Source: Muricauda sp. SCSIO 65647
GTDB lineage: Bacteria; Bacteroidota; Bacteroidia; Flavobacteriales; Flavobacteriaceae
Length of the DNA stretch: 64,000 nucleotides
NCBI RefSeq assembly: GCF_021534965.1
Contig: NZ_CP091037.1
Location: forward strand, 1,962,501 to 2,026,500
Direction: 5' to 3'
The notes beneath the pieces are model-generated. The model saw only the letters and a program-made list of their open reading frames with translations, was not told where the DNA came from and made no database searches. The translations under genes and the position numbers were made by a program. Position 1 is the stretch's first letter, and the number at the start of each line of letters is the position of its first letter. Shown in pieces: positions 26,981 to 35,938 of this stretch.

Positions 26981-28851
26981 GGTTTTTTGGCTTTGCCAAA
27001 TGTTAAAGTGAATGCTGTGCCTATGTTGGGCCGACTTTCTACACTAATGCTTCCACCCATGGCCTCTATTTGGTTTTTGGTAATGAAAAGTCCGATACCT
27101 TTGGCGTCTTTATGCTTGTGAAAAGTCTTGAACATGCCAAAAATTTTATCGCCATGTCGTTCAAGGTCTATTCCGATCCCATTGTCACTGAACTTCAAGA
27201 TAATGCAGTCTTCGTGCATGCGTGATGTTAGCTTCAGAACAGGTTTTCTTTCAGGTGAACTATACTTTAGTGCATTGGTAAACAGGTTGAGCAGAATACT
27301 GTCAAGATAAGCAGGTACGGCACTGACATAATGGTCTTTTGATACGCTGATGTTGATCTCGGTATCTTTTTTGTCAATTTCGGCACGTATATGATTTTTG
27401 GTTTTTTTGATGGCCTCCAATAGATTCATCGGTTTCAAGTTCTCGAGGGCCGTGGTCTTTATTTGCACCATTTCGTTCAAATGATCAACGGTCTCGTTAA
27501 GCCCTGATGAGGCCGATGCAAGCATTGCCATAATTTTTTCGGTCTCAGAGGCATTTTCCACTTTTGATAAAAACGCAATGAGCATTGACATGTTGGTCGC
27601 ATGCGATCGTAGGTTGTGCGACACAATATGGGCAAAGTTCATCAGGTTCTTGTTTTGCTCAAGAGTGATTTCATTGAGTTTTCTCTGCTTTTGTACTGCA
27701 TCGATTCGGGAAGAGATATCAACTATCTGTGATATAAAATGGGAGAGGTTGCCATTGATATCATACCCACCCGTTACTGTCAACAATACATAGACCAAAT
27801 GCCCTTCTTTATGGTGGTACCTTTTTTCTATTTGATAGGTTTCTCGTTTACCGTTGATCAATTCGTTAAGCAGTCTTAAATCTTTTTCAAGATCTTCAGG
27901 ATGGGTAATATCTTGAAAAGTGAGTTGCATCAATTCTTCCTTTGTATAGCCAACACTGTCACAAATGCTTTGGTTCACATCTATCCATTTACCATCCAGG
28001 CCTACCAGTGCCATACCTATCGAAGAGTTTTGAAAAGCACCTACGAACGATTCATCGCTTCTTTGTAGGGCGAGTTGGGTGGTTTTCAATTCGGTAATGT
28101 CCCAATTAGTGCCGACCATTTTTAGGGGACTGCCCTTTTTATCGCGTTTGACACTGGCCGAAGCTTTTATATACCGCACTTCACCGGTGGGTTTGACAAT
28201 ACGGAATTCGGTATCAAAATCTTTTTTGCCCGAAAGGGCCATAGCGACCTCTTCTTGATTTCTTTGTTTGTCTTCAGGATGTATACTGGCCTCCCATGCT
28301 TCAAAGGCGCCCGCAAAATCTTTTCTTTTGATGCCGTACAGTGCAAACATATTGTCATCCCAGATCAAGGTGTTGTTGACCACGTCAAAATCCCAAATAC
28401 CAACTTTGGCGGTTTTGGTCGCCAACGCCAATCGTTCCATGGCCTCGTTGTACCTCAACTCGCTTCGTTTCTTTTGATCGATGTCTTGAAAGGTTCCGAA
28501 TAGGCGAATGGGCATGTCATTTTCAAATTCTACCTCGCCTTGGGCGCGAACCCATAGTTCGTCTTCTTCGGCAGTGATAATGATCAGTTCTACATCCCAA
28601 GGTTCACCGGTTTCAATGGCATTGTTGACAACATTGGTAATCGTCTCCCTATCTTTTCCATCTTTATAGAAATTGATGCTATCTTCAAGATTGGGGATAT
28701 ACGTAGTAGGAACTTTATGTATGGCTTTGGTCATTTCTGACCAAGTAACGGCATTATCGATAAGATTGACTTCCCAATACCCGACACGGGCCATATTAAA
28801 AGCCTTATCAATAAGCTCTTCCTTTTTTTCTGCCCAAATAAAATTCTTCAT
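26977..28851 (-). CDS. PAS-domain histidine kinase (three PAS domains), soluble
   Basis: A 624-residue cytosolic sensor kinase without membrane helices. PAS/PAC units at about 10-125, 135-260 and 265-385 (each ending in the PAC pattern GTFQDID, GTNWDIT, SQIVDIS). Dimerisation/phospho-acceptor region with His412 in HIVSHNLRSH, then a HATPase domain (about 500-620) with N box LLNLFTNALKYS, DNGIGI and KGIGLFITK. The substitution HNLR for HELR/HDLR is common in this phylum. PAS domains sense small ligands, redox or light; the signal is not deducible. A perfect inverted repeat sits directly upstream (28858-28909). Confidence 0.95.
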   Translation of the reverse strand: MKNFIWAEKKEELIDKAFNMARVGYWEVNLIDNAVTWSEMTKAIHKVPTTYIPNLEDSINFYKDGKDRETITNVVNNAIETGEPWDVELIIITAEEDELWVRAQGEVEFENDMPIRLFGTFQDIDQKKRSELRYNEAMERLALATKTAKVGIWDFDVVNNTLIWDDNMFALYGIKRKDFAGAFEAWEASIHPEDKQRNQEEVAMALSGKKDFDTEFRIVKPTGEVRYIKASASVKRDKKGSPLKMVGTNWDITELKTTQLALQRSDESFVGAFQNSSIGMALVGLDGKWIDVNQSICDSVGYTKEELMQLTFQDITHPEDLEKDLRLLNELINGKRETYQIEKRYHHKEGHLVYVLLTVTGGYDINGNLSHFISQIVDISSRIDAVQKQRKLNEITLEQNKNLMNFAHIVSHNLRSHATNMSMLIAFLSKVENASETEKIMAMLASASSGLNETVDHLNEMVQIKTTALENLKPMNLLEAIKKTKNHIRAEIDKKDTEINISVSKDHYVSAVPAYLDSILLNLFTNALKYSSPERKPVLKLTSRMHEDCIILKFSDNGIGIDLERHGDKIFGMFKTFHKHKDAKGIGLFITKNQIEAMGGSISVESRPNIGTAFTLTFGKAKKP

Positions 28852-28857
28852 CTAAAA

Positions 28858-28909
28858 CGTAAAATCTTACACTAAATTAAATGAAAAATAAACAAAGTAA
28901 GATTTTACG
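28858..28909. repeat. Perfect 13-bp inverted repeat in front of the PAS kinase
   Basis: CGTAAAATCTTAC (28858-28870) and GTAAGATTTTACG (28897-28909) are perfect complements with a 26-base AT-rich spacer. The inner arm ends 7 bases before the kinase ATG on the minus strand. It could be a dimer operator over the kinase promoter, or, if transcribed, a hairpin beside the start codon. A minus-strand TTTG (28896-28893) inside the spacer could be a -33 element. Confidence 0.8.
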
Positions 28910-29103
28910 CATTCTTAACTAGATAGACTTTTTTTCTAGATGGTTGCCTACAAGAAAAACTATACGGCTTTTTTGGTCTACGAAGACTGGTTTGCTTGTG
29001 GAAAGGCAAATATTTTTTCAGGGAGTTCAAAAAGTCAAAAAATGATGACATTTGATGGTTTTTGCCCAAAAATTTGTAACAGTTTTTATACCTTTCTGAG
29101 CGG

Positions 29104-29586
29104 ATGGAAAAGGCAGGGCAATTCTTTGGTGAGATTCGAAATGGCAATCTTAAAGCTGTCGAACAACTGGTAAACAATGATCGGTCTCTTGTACATAAGA
29201 GAGACCAACGAGGGGCAACGCCGTTCATTTTGGCGACCTATTATGGCCATGCTGACATAAGTGCCTTTTTATTGGATAACGGGGTTGATATCAATGAGAA
29301 AGATGGTTCGGGCAATACGGCCCTTATGGGTGTCTGTTTCAAGGGATATGTAGACATTGCCGAACTTTTGCTTGAAAAGGGCGCCGATGTGAACCATATC
29401 AATGCGATGGGTGCTACCTGCTTGATCTATGCGGCAACTTTTAAGCAGCTTGAAATTGCAAGACTCTTACTACGGTATGGCGCGAATACCGACATAAAAG
29501 ACCCTAAAGGCAACACGGCATTGGATCACGCCAAGATGCAGGGCGAATCACCTTTAATAGAATTGTTACTAAACAACACCGAATGA
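29104..29586 (+). CDS. Ankyrin-repeat protein
   Basis: A 160-residue soluble protein of about four ankyrin repeats: RGATPFILATYYGHADISAFLLDNGVD, GNTALMGVCFKGYVDIAELLLEKGAD, GATCLIYAATFKQLEIARLLLRYGAN, GNTALDHAKMQG. The first 35 residues form a capping repeat (GEIRNGNLKAVEQLVNND). Ankyrin repeats mediate protein binding; the partner is unknown. Its stop overlaps the NUDIX start by 4 bases (ATGA), so the two are one transcript. The 252-base region upstream carries the inverted repeat at 28858 but no exact promoter box. Confidence 0.9.
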   Translation: MEKAGQFFGEIRNGNLKAVEQLVNNDRSLVHKRDQRGATPFILATYYGHADISAFLLDNGVDINEKDGSGNTALMGVCFKGYVDIAELLLEKGADVNHINAMGATCLIYAATFKQLEIARLLLRYGANTDIKDPKGNTALDHAKMQGESPLIELLLNNTE

Positions 29587-30206
29587 GTCTTGAGGCACAG
29601 CTTAATCTGTACAAACGAATCAAGGCATTGGCCGAGGTGGGCCTCGTATATGCCCAAAACGGGTATGACGAAGAAAGATATGAAGAGTTGAGACAAATCG
29701 CCTTGCAATTGATGGCCAATTCTGCCAAGCAACCTATACAAGGGTTCAGCGACTTTTTTATGCCGCAAGAAGACTACCCTACACCCAAGGTCGATGTAAG
29801 GGGGCTGGTGCTGAACGACGAAGATGAAATATTATTGGTAAAAGAAAGAATTGATGGTAAATGGACCATCCCCGGGGGGTGGGGCGACATTGGGTTTACC
29901 CCATCAGAGGTCATCATCAAAGAAATTGCCGAAGAAACAAACCTACAGGCCGAGGTTGTCAGATTGTTGGCCATTTATGACAAACGTTGTCATTCGCACC
30001 CACCGCAACCATTCTATGTGTACAAGTTGAACTTTTTATGTAAGGTAACCGGCGGTGAATTGAAGCCGAGTTTTGATATTGAGGATGTAGGTTATTTTCC
30101 CTTGTCAAAGTTGCCGGAACTTTCTGAGGATAGAATTCTCAAAAGTCAGGTACAACAGCTCTTTCAGCTGGCGAAATCAGATGATGGCAAAGTATACTTT
30201 GATTGA
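29583..30206 (+). CDS. NUDIX hydrolase with NUDIX N-terminal helical domain
   Basis: A 207-residue pyrophosphohydrolase, probably acting on ADP-ribose or a similar nucleoside diphosphate. An N-terminal helical domain (about 1-60, QLNLYKRIKALAEVGLVYAQNGYDEERY) is that of the YjhB-type subfamily; the NUDIX fold follows. The NUDIX box reads GWGDIGFTPSEVIIKEIAEETNL: the first E is F, R is K and the late G is N, while the metal-binding E-x-x-E-E core is intact. These changes are seen in the YjhB-type subfamily, so activity is likely. Overlaps the ankyrin gene by 4 bases and ends 1 base before the amidase ATG. Confidence 0.92.
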   Translation: MSLEAQLNLYKRIKALAEVGLVYAQNGYDEERYEELRQIALQLMANSAKQPIQGFSDFFMPQEDYPTPKVDVRGLVLNDEDEILLVKERIDGKWTIPGGWGDIGFTPSEVIIKEIAEETNLQAEVVRLLAIYDKRCHSHPPQPFYVYKLNFLCKVTGGELKPSFDIEDVGYFPLSKLPELSEDRILKSQVQQLFQLAKSDDGKVYFD

Positions 30207-30207
30207 G

Positions 30208-30984
30208 ATGCAACAACAACTTAACGTAGCGCTGATACAATCCGTTTTGCATTGGGAAGATCCAGAGGCGAATCGGGCAATGTTCGATAAAAAAATCGAT
30301 TCAATGACCGAGAATGTCGATGTGATCATACTTCCTGAAATGTTCACTACCGGTTTCACCATGAATCCACAGCACATCCATATTTCCGAAGGAAGAAAAA
30401 CCGTGGAGTGGATGCACCGCAAGGCCGATGAGAAAAAGGCGGTCATCATCGGAAGCATTGTTTATTTTGAGAACGGCAACCATTACAACCGGTTGCTCTT
30501 TGCGGCCCCGAATAGATCAGAAACCCACTACGACAAACGGCATACCTTTACTTTGGCAGGGGAGCATGAGGTGTATGAACGTGGAAATGAACAGCTCATT
30601 GAAAAATATAAGGGCTTCGTTTTTTGTCCTCTTATATGCTATGACCTGCGTTTTCCGGTGTGGTCGAGAAACACTTTTGATTATGATATCTTGATTTATG
30701 TGGCGAATTGGCCCAAACCCAGGGTCGCTGCTTGGGACAATCTATTACAGGCGAGGGCCATCGAAAACATGGCCTATTGCATCGGGGTAAACCGTTTGGG
30801 GCTTGATGGGCTGGGCCATGAATATTCAGGCCATTCGGCGGTCTATGATGTTCTGGGCAATAAATTGGCCTATTCAGAAAAGGAAGAGGTGCTCTATGCC
30901 ACACTGACCAAAGAACATATTGTTTTGAACAGGGAGAAGTTACGCTTTCTAGACGACCGGGATGAATTTACTCTAGTACGGTAA
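30208..30984 (+). CDS. Nitrilase-superfamily omega-amidase
   Basis: A 258-residue carbon-nitrogen hydrolase. Catalytic triad Glu44 (ILPEMF), Lys110 (HYDKRHTF) and Cys144 (LICYDLRFPVW). The family closest by motif is YafV/Nit2-type omega-amidase, which hydrolyses alpha-ketoglutaramate or alpha-ketosuccinamate, a metabolite-repair reaction. Start ATG 30208, one base after the NUDIX stop; an upstream in-frame ATG lies inside that gene and is not needed. The last 17 bases overlap the convergent Ig-like lipoprotein gene. Confidence 0.93.
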   Translation: MQQQLNVALIQSVLHWEDPEANRAMFDKKIDSMTENVDVIILPEMFTTGFTMNPQHIHISEGRKTVEWMHRKADEKKAVIIGSIVYFENGNHYNRLLFAAPNRSETHYDKRHTFTLAGEHEVYERGNEQLIEKYKGFVFCPLICYDLRFPVWSRNTFDYDILIYVANWPKPRVAAWDNLLQARAIENMAYCIGVNRLGLDGLGHEYSGHSAVYDVLGNKLAYSEKEEVLYATLTKEHIVLNREKLRFLDDRDEFTLVR

Positions 30985-32587
30985 AGGTTTGTTCGAGTTC
31001 CCAGTTGGCCCGCACATCGATCATGTCGGGGTAGTAACGTACCTTTTCGGGCTGAATTTTTTTCAGATAATTTCCCGTATCCCACTTTTGGTTGCCATTG
31101 TCATCAAAAATCAGGCGGAGACCATATTTTGCAGGGGTCAAATGATTGAACTCTATTTGCCGGGGTTCGGTCATATACACTTGTTTTTGTGTTTCGCCCT
31201 TGTCATTGATGAGTTGAACTATCGCCGGATAGTCCACCGCTCCCGTAATATTGAACCGCAGATTGCCATAGTCGGCGTAGCTTCCCGTTGATATACCGTA
31301 CTTGAGCGTATCGTTCTGCATTCCGAAAAAATCGGTGATAGCACCCGGAACGAGTTCAAAACTGTATTTCTGGTTGGGCTCTTGCAAGAATTCAAAATTC
31401 AGTTGATTCTTCAATGTATCTAAAGTAATTCCATATGAAAGAGGGATGGAGTCATTTAGGGCGCCCGAAATTTTGGAAGTATCGATTTGAACAATTGGTG
31501 TAGAGGCCAGTATGCTCAGGGTATCGCCAAAATTGATCTTGCCCCTGGTAGTTGTGCTCAGCTTCAGGGAATCCAGTTCTAACTTTCGCCTTTTGACCGT
31601 AAAAGTATCGATCAATTGCTGCTGCTCGTTCACTACGGTAAACACGATTGAATCTAAATCGGTAGGGGTCAACCAATAGTTCAGCGTATCCTTGTCCCTT
31701 TCTTTCAAGATTATGGTGCGTACCGAATCGGGCAGTTCGGTCAAGGGCTTGATAGCAATATGTTCTGCCGGGCCCTGATAACCGAAAATGATTTTGTTCT
31801 TGGCCACGTAGCTGGGCACCGAGATGGCATAATCGGGCACTTCTTTGAAAAGGCTCAACAGAAAGAGTGAATCGGTGGGCACAACTACCGTATCGGACAG
31901 AAAACCGATTTTATCAGACCTTTGGTCAAAAACATTGTTCTTGCCCGCATCTTTGATGGCCACTAGCGCATATTTGCCCGCCTTCAGGTTTTTCAGTTGA
32001 AACACCGGGGTGCTGTCCAATGTATTGGTGATATAGTTTGGGGGATATTTGTAGATCGTCGAATCGTTGAAGATACTATCGATTTCATAGAGCATGACAC
32101 TGATGAAATCATCTGGCTCCCGTTTGAAGGCGTCTTTGACCAGTCCCGTGATCTGTAGTGAGTCGAGATAATCGCCCGTTGAGAACACATAGGTCAAAAA
32201 ACTGTTCGGATTGCCCTCGTTGTTATCGACGATGCTCTGGCCAAAATTGATGGTATAGGTCGTGTTTTCCTGTAAAGTGTCTTTTATGGTAATTTCTATG
32301 TACTTGCTGGGCCCTCCCTGTGGCATTATAACGGGCTGGTTTTTTAGGGGAGGTGAAACGATCATTTGGTTCTGAACATCCTCTAACTTGATGTATTCAT
32401 CAAAATATAGGCGTATTCTATCGCCTTCAAAATTTGTGGTGAAATTTTCAGGGTCTGTGCGCAATAAAACAGGGGGTGATTCATCTTTTGGCCCACCACT
32501 CGGGTTGCCCCTCCTGGCACATTGCCAAAGGGCAATACTGATAAAGAATAGAAATAAGACACCAAAAAATCTTCTCAGTAGCAACAT
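30968..32587 (-). CDS. Ig-like (SbsA/Big_5) domain lipoprotein
   Basis: A 539-residue exported protein. Signal sequence ends ALWQC; Cys23 is probably lipidated although Q at -1 is unusual. A bacterial Ig-like Big_5 domain covers about 35-140 (PPVLLRTDPENFTTNFEGDRIRLYFDEYI ... NTTYTINFGQSIVDNNEGN). The rest is beta-rich with repeated LDSLQI / DTLKNQLNFEF blocks, likely further Ig-type modules. A conserved Bacteroidota family without a known function, probably structural in the envelope. It ends inside the amidase gene. ComF lies 53 bases upstream on the same strand and may be its operon partner. Confidence 0.88.
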   Translation of the reverse strand: MLLLRRFFGVLFLFFISIALWQCARRGNPSGGPKDESPPVLLRTDPENFTTNFEGDRIRLYFDEYIKLEDVQNQMIVSPPLKNQPVIMPQGGPSKYIEITIKDTLQENTTYTINFGQSIVDNNEGNPNSFLTYVFSTGDYLDSLQITGLVKDAFKREPDDFISVMLYEIDSIFNDSTIYKYPPNYITNTLDSTPVFQLKNLKAGKYALVAIKDAGKNNVFDQRSDKIGFLSDTVVVPTDSLFLLSLFKEVPDYAISVPSYVAKNKIIFGYQGPAEHIAIKPLTELPDSVRTIILKERDKDTLNYWLTPTDLDSIVFTVVNEQQQLIDTFTVKRRKLELDSLKLSTTTRGKINFGDTLSILASTPIVQIDTSKISGALNDSIPLSYGITLDTLKNQLNFEFLQEPNQKYSFELVPGAITDFFGMQNDTLKYGISTGSYADYGNLRFNITGAVDYPAIVQLINDKGETQKQVYMTEPRQIEFNHLTPAKYGLRLIFDDNGNQKWDTGNYLKKIQPEKVRYYPDMIDVRANWELEQTFTVLE

Positions 32588-32639
32588 GGCAAGATTTATT
32601 CGACAAAGAAACGATTAATTCAAGAATTATGCCCCAATT

Positions 32640-33356
32640 TCAAATACCCGTTTTAGACACGACGGCCATTGCGGCCACATAGATTTCAATACCCTCGGTT
32701 TCAGAAAGTGCTTGGGCACAGGCTTCAATGGTGGCCCCAGTGGTGATGACATCATCGACCAAGAGCACTTTTCTGTGCCTGAGCATTTTTTCATCACCCA
32801 ATTCGTAGAGGTTTTTGCTGCTCTGCCATCTAAAAGAACGGTCTTTTTGTGTTTGTGTCTTCACATTGGCAGTTTTGACCAGAACATGGTCGACTACACT
32901 AGAATTTAAGTGGTTTGCCAGCTGTTGGGCAAACCTGTGCACTTGGTTGTACCCTCTTTTTCTAAGTTTTTTTGCATGTAAGGGCACGGGCACGATATAA
33001 TCTATGTTAGGGAGCCCTTCGTCCATTTCCAAGAGGCTTCCGTACCAATCGCCGAGAAAATTTCCAATGTCTTCTTGGTTTTTATACTTTAACTGGTGCA
33101 AGAGGTTTTTGACCTTTCCCTTTGCCGAAAAGTGAAGAAATGCGCTCGCCTTGATAATGGCAATATGGCCATAAAATATGCGGTCTATCGCGTTTTCTTC
33201 CCTGAAATTGTATTCGGTGAGCGGTAAATCATGTCGACAAACGGTACAGAGGTGGTGTTCTCCTCCCAATAATCGTACATTACATCCAAAACACACTTGT
33301 GGCAATAGTATGGAGTTAATATCGTTTATTATCTTTGAAAACTGTGTTCGAATCAA
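32640..33356 (-). CDS. comF: ComF family protein (phosphoribosyltransferase-like)
   Basis: A 238-residue protein with an N-terminal four-Cys zinc knuckle (CFGC at 22-25, CTVC at 37-40) and a type I phosphoribosyltransferase domain whose PRPP loop is VLLVDDVITTGAT (about residue 195). The VPVPLHAKKLRKRGYNQ block is diagnostic. ComF is needed for DNA uptake and transformation in some bacteria; its enzymatic activity is uncertain. Divergent from the coiled-coil membrane protein, whose putative promoter box lies within the first codons of comF. Confidence 0.95.
   Translation of the reverse strand: MIRTQFSKIINDINSILLPQVCFGCNVRLLGGEHHLCTVCRHDLPLTEYNFREENAIDRIFYGHIAIIKASAFLHFSAKGKVKNLLHQLKYKNQEDIGNFLGDWYGSLLEMDEGLPNIDYIVPVPLHAKKLRKRGYNQVHRFAQQLANHLNSSVVDHVLVKTANVKTQTQKDRSFRWQSSKNLYELGDEKMLRHRKVLLVDDVITTGATIEACAQALSETEGIEIYVAAMAVVSKTGI
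33330..33337 (+). promoter_or_regulatory. -7 box TATCTTTG for the coiled-coil membrane protein
   Basis: Exact TAnnTTTG match 51 bases before the ATG at 33389, inside the 5' end of comF. No clear -33 element. Confidence 0.4.
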
Positions 33357-33388
33357 ATCTTAAACCTACTTATAAGCTGCATTTTAGC

Positions 33389-34288
33389 ATGGACTCCGAA
33401 CAAGATAAGAATTTCAACTACAAGATCATCGTTGCGGCGCTTGTGGCAGTGATCATAGGGATTCTTATTGCCTTTTATTACAGCTATGCGCAGTCTCAGA
33501 ACCAGCTGAACTTTTTGGAGCAGGAAAAAACGCTATTGGTAAAAGATATGACGTTGATGAGGGCCGAGGTGGATCGTTTGTCGGGGCTGAACGAGGTGAA
33601 CGAGATAGAATTGAACGATTCACGCGTAAAAGTGCAGCAACTGTTAGATTCGGTAGGGAGGCTCAATTTTTCCATTTCGAAACTCAAGGAAAGTAGAAAA
33701 GCACTTCGAGAACTTGAAATAAGGTACGACAGCCTCAAGCTCAAAAATAATTTTCTTCGATACAACAACAGTCTTTTGGCAAGTCGTTTTGAAGAGACCC
33801 GCAAACAATTGGAAGAGTTAAGGGGCAAAAGCAGTTCACTTGAACAGGCCGAAGCCCTTTTGCGCCAAAAAAACAAAGAGCTCAGCAAAGAATTAAAAAT
33901 CAAGAGTTACTTGAAACTTCAAGATGCCGAAGGCAGTGGTTTCAGACTACGGGCCGGAAGACCCCTGAAGACGAACAAGGCCTCGACCATCGAAAAAATG
34001 AGGGGCTGTGTCACGATTATGGGCAACCCCAATGAAGAGGGTCAGGTAAAAGTAATCTATTTTCAATTTTTAGACCCCAATATGAGCGTCATTGAAGATA
34101 ACGCAAACACGGTTTCGGTCAGTGGCAATACCTACAGTAAAAGGGTAGAGGTCTTGTACATGGGTCAAGAAATGAGCGTCTGTGATGCCATAACCGTGCC
34201 CGAGGGCTCGCTGCAAGAAGGCATTTATACCCTCAATGTCTTTGAAGACGAGAGACTACTGGCCTCGACCGAATTTCAATTGAAATAA
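33389..34288 (+). CDS. Membrane-anchored coiled-coil protein
   Basis: A 299-residue protein from the ATG at 33389 (MDSEQDKNFNYK). One N-terminal membrane helix (about 13-33, IIVAALVAVIIGILIAFYY), a long coiled coil (about 38-180, rich in Leu/Glu/Lys heptads), then a compact beta-rich C-terminal domain (about 190-299) with IEKMRGCVTIMGNP and VIYFQFLDP. Only two Cys, both in the C-terminal domain. The architecture is typical of periplasmic scaffold proteins. I do not recognise the family's function. glyS follows 37 bases later, with its own promoter box. Confidence 0.85.
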   Translation: MDSEQDKNFNYKIIVAALVAVIIGILIAFYYSYAQSQNQLNFLEQEKTLLVKDMTLMRAEVDRLSGLNEVNEIELNDSRVKVQQLLDSVGRLNFSISKLKESRKALRELEIRYDSLKLKNNFLRYNNSLLASRFEETRKQLEELRGKSSSLEQAEALLRQKNKELSKELKIKSYLKLQDAEGSGFRLRAGRPLKTNKASTIEKMRGCVTIMGNPNEEGQVKVIYFQFLDPNMSVIEDNANTVSVSGNTYSKRVEVLYMGQEMSVCDAITVPEGSLQEGIYTLNVFEDERLLASTEFQLK

Positions 34289-34313
34289 TTTTCCCTGCTT
34301 TGGGCCATTGTAC

Positions 34314-34321
34314 TATTTTTG
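34314..34321 (+). promoter_or_regulatory. -7 box TATTTTTG directly before glyS
   Basis: Exact TAnnTTTG match ending only 4 bases before the ATG. If used, the transcript would begin at or within a few bases of the start codon, i.e. nearly leaderless. No -33 at good spacing. Confidence 0.4.
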
Positions 34322-34325
34322 CGCA

Positions 34326-35867
34326 ATGGCAAATAAAGAAGACATCTTTAAGAGAGTCATATCGCACGCGAAAGAATATGGATATATCTTTCAGTCGAGC
34401 GAAATCTATGACGGGTTGAGCGCGGTTTATGACTACGGTCAAAACGGGGTCGAGCTCAAGAACAACATTCGCGAGTATTGGTGGCGGGCCATGGTGCAGC
34501 TCAATGACAATATTGTGGGCATCGATGCCGCTATCTTCATGCATCCTACCACTTGGAAGGCCTCGGGCCACGTAGATGCCTTCAACGATCCCTTGATCGA
34601 CAACAAAGATTCCAAAAAGCGCTATCGCGCCGATGTTTTGGTCGAAGACCATGTGGCCAAAATCGAAGCTAAGATCGATAAAGAAGTGACCAAAGCGGCC
34701 AAACGTTTTGGCGATACTTTTGATAAGCAGCAGTTCTTAGCTACCAACACACGTGTTTTAGGGTACCGTGAAAAGGCCGATGCCATTTTGAAGCGTTTGG
34801 GCAAATCGTTGGAGAAGGAAGATTTGGCCGATGTAAAAGCCCTTATTGAAGAGTTGGAAATTGCCTGTCCGCTCTCAGGATCCAAAAACTGGACCGACGT
34901 TAAGCAGTTTAATCTCATGTTCGGCACCAAATTGGGTTCCACTGCAGAAAGCGCGATGGACTTATACCTACGTCCAGAGACCGCCCAAGGTATTTTTGTG
35001 AACTTCTTGAACGTTCAGAAAACGGGGCGTATGAAGATTCCGTTTGGCATTGCCCAAACCGGAAAAGCGTTCCGAAATGAGATTGTGGCCCGCCAGTTCA
35101 TCTTCCGTATGCGCGAGTTTGAGCAGATGGAGATGCAATACTTCATCAAACCCGGCACCCAAAAAGAATGGTATGAGGCCTGGAAGGAAAAAAGGATGAA
35201 GTGGCACCTTTCTTTGGGTATGGGTGAAGAAAATTATCGTTTCCACGATCATGAAAAACTGGCGCATTACGCAGATGCCGCCGCCGATATCGAATTCAAG
35301 TTTCCGTTTGGGTTCAAAGAGTTGGAGGGCATACACTCGCGTACCGATTTTGACTTGGCCAACCATGAAAAATACTCCAGCAAGAAACTCCAGTATTTCG
35401 ATCCCGAAGAAAACAAAAGCTATGTGCCCTATGTTTTAGAGACCTCCATTGGGTTAGATCGTATGTTCTTGGCCGTTTTCTCGAATGCCCTCCAAGAAGA
35501 GGAATTGGAGAACAACACCACACGAACGGTGTTGAAATTGCCAGCGGTATTGGCCCCCAATAAGGCCGCGGTATTGCCACTGGTCAAAAAGGACGGTCTT
35601 CCCGAAATCGCCCAAAAAATAGTCGATGACCTGAAATGGCATTTCAATGTGGCCTATGACGAAAAAGATGCCGTGGGCCGACGGTACCGCAGGCAAGATG
35701 CCGTGGGCACACCATTCTGCATTACTGTTGATCACCAAACGGTAGAAGATGACACCGTGACCATTCGCCATCGCGATACGATGCAACAAGAACGCGTTGC
35801 CATTTCTGAGGTCAAGGGGGTCATTGAAAAAGCGGTGGCGATGAAGGAGTGGTTAAAAGGGATATGA
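34326..35867 (+). CDS. glyS: Glycine--tRNA ligase, alpha2 type
   Basis: A class II synthetase charging tRNA-Gly, 513 residues, in the dimeric (eukaryote/archaea-like) form rather than alpha2beta2. Motifs: GPVYDYGxxG equivalent at SAVYDYGQNGVELKNN, motif 2 FRNEI (KAFRNEIVARQFIFRMREFEQMEMQYF), motif 3 GLDRMFLAVF, then an anticodon-binding domain (KLPAVLAPNKAAVLPLVKK ... DAVGRRYRRQDAVGTPFCITVD). ATG 34326 is chosen because the family begins MANKEDIFK; an upstream in-frame ATG would include the promoter box. No terminator seen at the end. Confidence 0.97.
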   Translation: MANKEDIFKRVISHAKEYGYIFQSSEIYDGLSAVYDYGQNGVELKNNIREYWWRAMVQLNDNIVGIDAAIFMHPTTWKASGHVDAFNDPLIDNKDSKKRYRADVLVEDHVAKIEAKIDKEVTKAAKRFGDTFDKQQFLATNTRVLGYREKADAILKRLGKSLEKEDLADVKALIEELEIACPLSGSKNWTDVKQFNLMFGTKLGSTAESAMDLYLRPETAQGIFVNFLNVQKTGRMKIPFGIAQTGKAFRNEIVARQFIFRMREFEQMEMQYFIKPGTQKEWYEAWKEKRMKWHLSLGMGEENYRFHDHEKLAHYADAAADIEFKFPFGFKELEGIHSRTDFDLANHEKYSSKKLQYFDPEENKSYVPYVLETSIGLDRMFLAVFSNALQEEELENNTTRTVLKLPAVLAPNKAAVLPLVKKDGLPEIAQKIVDDLKWHFNVAYDEKDAVGRRYRRQDAVGTPFCITVDHQTVEDDTVTIRHRDTMQQERVAISEVKGVIEKAVAMKEWLKGI

Positions 35868-35938
35868 CGCGCAGGTGATCGAGCGCAACGCCCCGGTAAT
35901 AGTGACAACTAAATAGATCCATTTCATAAACGTACAGT

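Noticed and set aside
30968-34288. Natural transformation cluster around comF
   Set aside because: Only comF is present; neighbours are an Ig-like lipoprotein and a membrane coiled-coil protein, so no competence operon is supported.
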